A stretch of DNA of 64,000 nt. Source: Aplectana chamaeleonis (taxonomy: Eukaryota > Nematoda > Chromadorea > Rhabditida > Cosmocercidae). The notes beneath the pieces are model-generated. The model saw only the letters and a program-made list of their open reading frames with translations. It was not told the DNA's origin and ran no database searches. The stretch is from assembly GCA_029168955.1 (NCBI GenBank), contig JAPDOI010001804.1, positions 1 to 64,000 on the forward strand, given 5' to 3'. The translations under genes and the position numbers were made by a program. Positions 63,370 through 64,000 of the stretch are shown here, piece by piece (within the stretch, counting starts at the first letter, position 1; each line of letters opens with the position of its first letter).

Positions 63370-63446
63370 CCACGACCGGCTATCATTGTGTCGGTCATCA
63401 TTGTACCTATTCGTACCTGTCCTTTCTTTATTCTGCCATTCTTCTC

Positions 63447-64000
63447 CTAGCCTCTCATAGCTCCTTTTTCGAACTCTGGCCTATCCCTTCGAGCGAAATC
63501 CCCATTGTAGGTACCTGACCTCACCTTCCAGTCTTGGCTCCGACGCTGCCTGTCTTCTCGCGGAGTTCCATACATCCGCTTCGACAGTTCAATCGAAAGC
63601 GCTAACTGTTTCACTTCGTCGTACGCCCTTTCTGGTTTGAACCCATGCAGAGCGCTTAGCAACTGCACATGTTCTGGCCAATCCTTCAAGTTCGATAAGA
63701 GAATGTGCGCGAATTCTAGGGATCTCTCCTGTAAACTTCCTTCCGGGTTTGCTTTCCTACCTAACTTTTCCAACACGACGCAGAAATCCGCTACTTCTTG
63801 ATGCGGACTGATGCGCAACTCTGTAAGCTCCGCTATGGCACGCATTCTACCCGCTACCGTATCTTCCGCTTACAGTTTACCAAGCTCTAGCACCACCTCA
63901 AATCTCTTCTGTCTGACCGCTACTGGTAATGACAAGAATACGGATTTAGCTCGACCACCCAGATGGTCATCACCGAAAATTTCCACTAGTGTTTGGTCAC
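63447..64000 (-). pseudogene. LTR element Gag, C-terminal part
   Basis: Capsid-like helical protein: RMRAIAELTELRISPHQEVA, LEKLGRKANPEGSLQERSLE, LLSNLKDWPEHVQLL and LALSIELSKRMYG. The frame extends upstream to the window end (RAKSVFLSLPVAVRQKRFEV) but is interrupted by one in-frame TAA at about 63870. The N-terminus is outside the window. Confidence 0.65.

Larger units (their letters stand above)
51365..64000 (-). mobile_element. LTR retroelement lacking RT and integrase, interrupted by LINEs
   Basis: Minus-strand element running in from beyond the window. In order: gag (to about 63450), zinc knuckle (63300), aspartic protease (63090-62771, continuing at 57923), pre-RT linker (to 57706 and then 53759-53555), accessory ORF (53555-52304), polypurine tract and 3' LTR (52262-51365). 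LINE dimer B1/B2 and LINE A4 split it, each with exact target duplications. No RT, RNase H or integrase sequence occurs in any of the pieces. The protease and linker resemble Ty3/gypsy-type elements of nematodes. Confidence 0.75.

Overview
This window looks like a repeat-saturated stretch of an invertebrate nuclear genome, most likely a strongylid (hookworm-like) nematode. The clues are introns of 63-84 bp, a typical nematode intron-exon gene, RTE, Penelope, DIRS and mariner-type elements, and (GAA)n-tailed LINEs. The species assignment is inference. Almost all protein-coding signal is transposon-derived. One host gene is clearly recognisable: the 5' half of a USP48-type deubiquitinase on the + strand, with seven exons between 31289 and about 50037.

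Region 1 (1-12.5 kb) is a Penelope-like element (PLE) / DIRS nest. A complete DIRS retrotransposon (3671-11870) has inverted termini, an internal complementary region, an intron-containing ORF1, reverse transcriptase (RT), RNase H and tyrosine recombinase. It sits in the GIY-YIG exon of a minus-strand PLE and is itself split by a 3.3 kb RTE LINE (6220-9506). The 3' end of a second DIRS copy (1-557) sits at the same site of the neighbouring PLE copy, so the locus repeats with an 11.3 kb period. A hammerhead ribozyme fold lies upstream of the PLE RT gene.

Region 2 (12.5-31.2 kb) is intergenic. It holds hairpin elements, a foldback element and long arrays of a 42-bp satellite (16.2-17.2, 18.4-20.5, 23.9-24.6 and 28.1-29.4 kb). 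The satellite alternates with three near-identical copies of one LINE (family A), forming a higher-order LINE-plus-satellite duplication.

Region 3 (31.2-50 kb) is the usp-48-like gene. Its sixth intron is about 14.7 kb and contains a full-length family-B LINE, plus a PLE broken by a 5'-truncated LINE and by a mariner that itself carries a palindromic hairpin element.

Region 4 (50-64 kb) is a minus-strand LTR retroelement (3' LTR at 51365-52262). It shows gag, protease, pre-RT and an accessory ORF but no RT or integrase. It is interrupted by a family-A LINE, which itself carries an element in a TTAA site, and by a head-to-tail family-B LINE dimer.

Families A and B both begin with a leader of roughly 50 residues ending in a 2A-like ribosome-skipping motif (GVERNPGP). 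This is followed by a PHD-like zinc finger, an apurinic/apyrimidinic-type (APE) endonuclease, RT and a C-terminal CCHC knuckle. The 2A leader and the intact DIRS terminal/ICR architecture are the most notable biology in the window.
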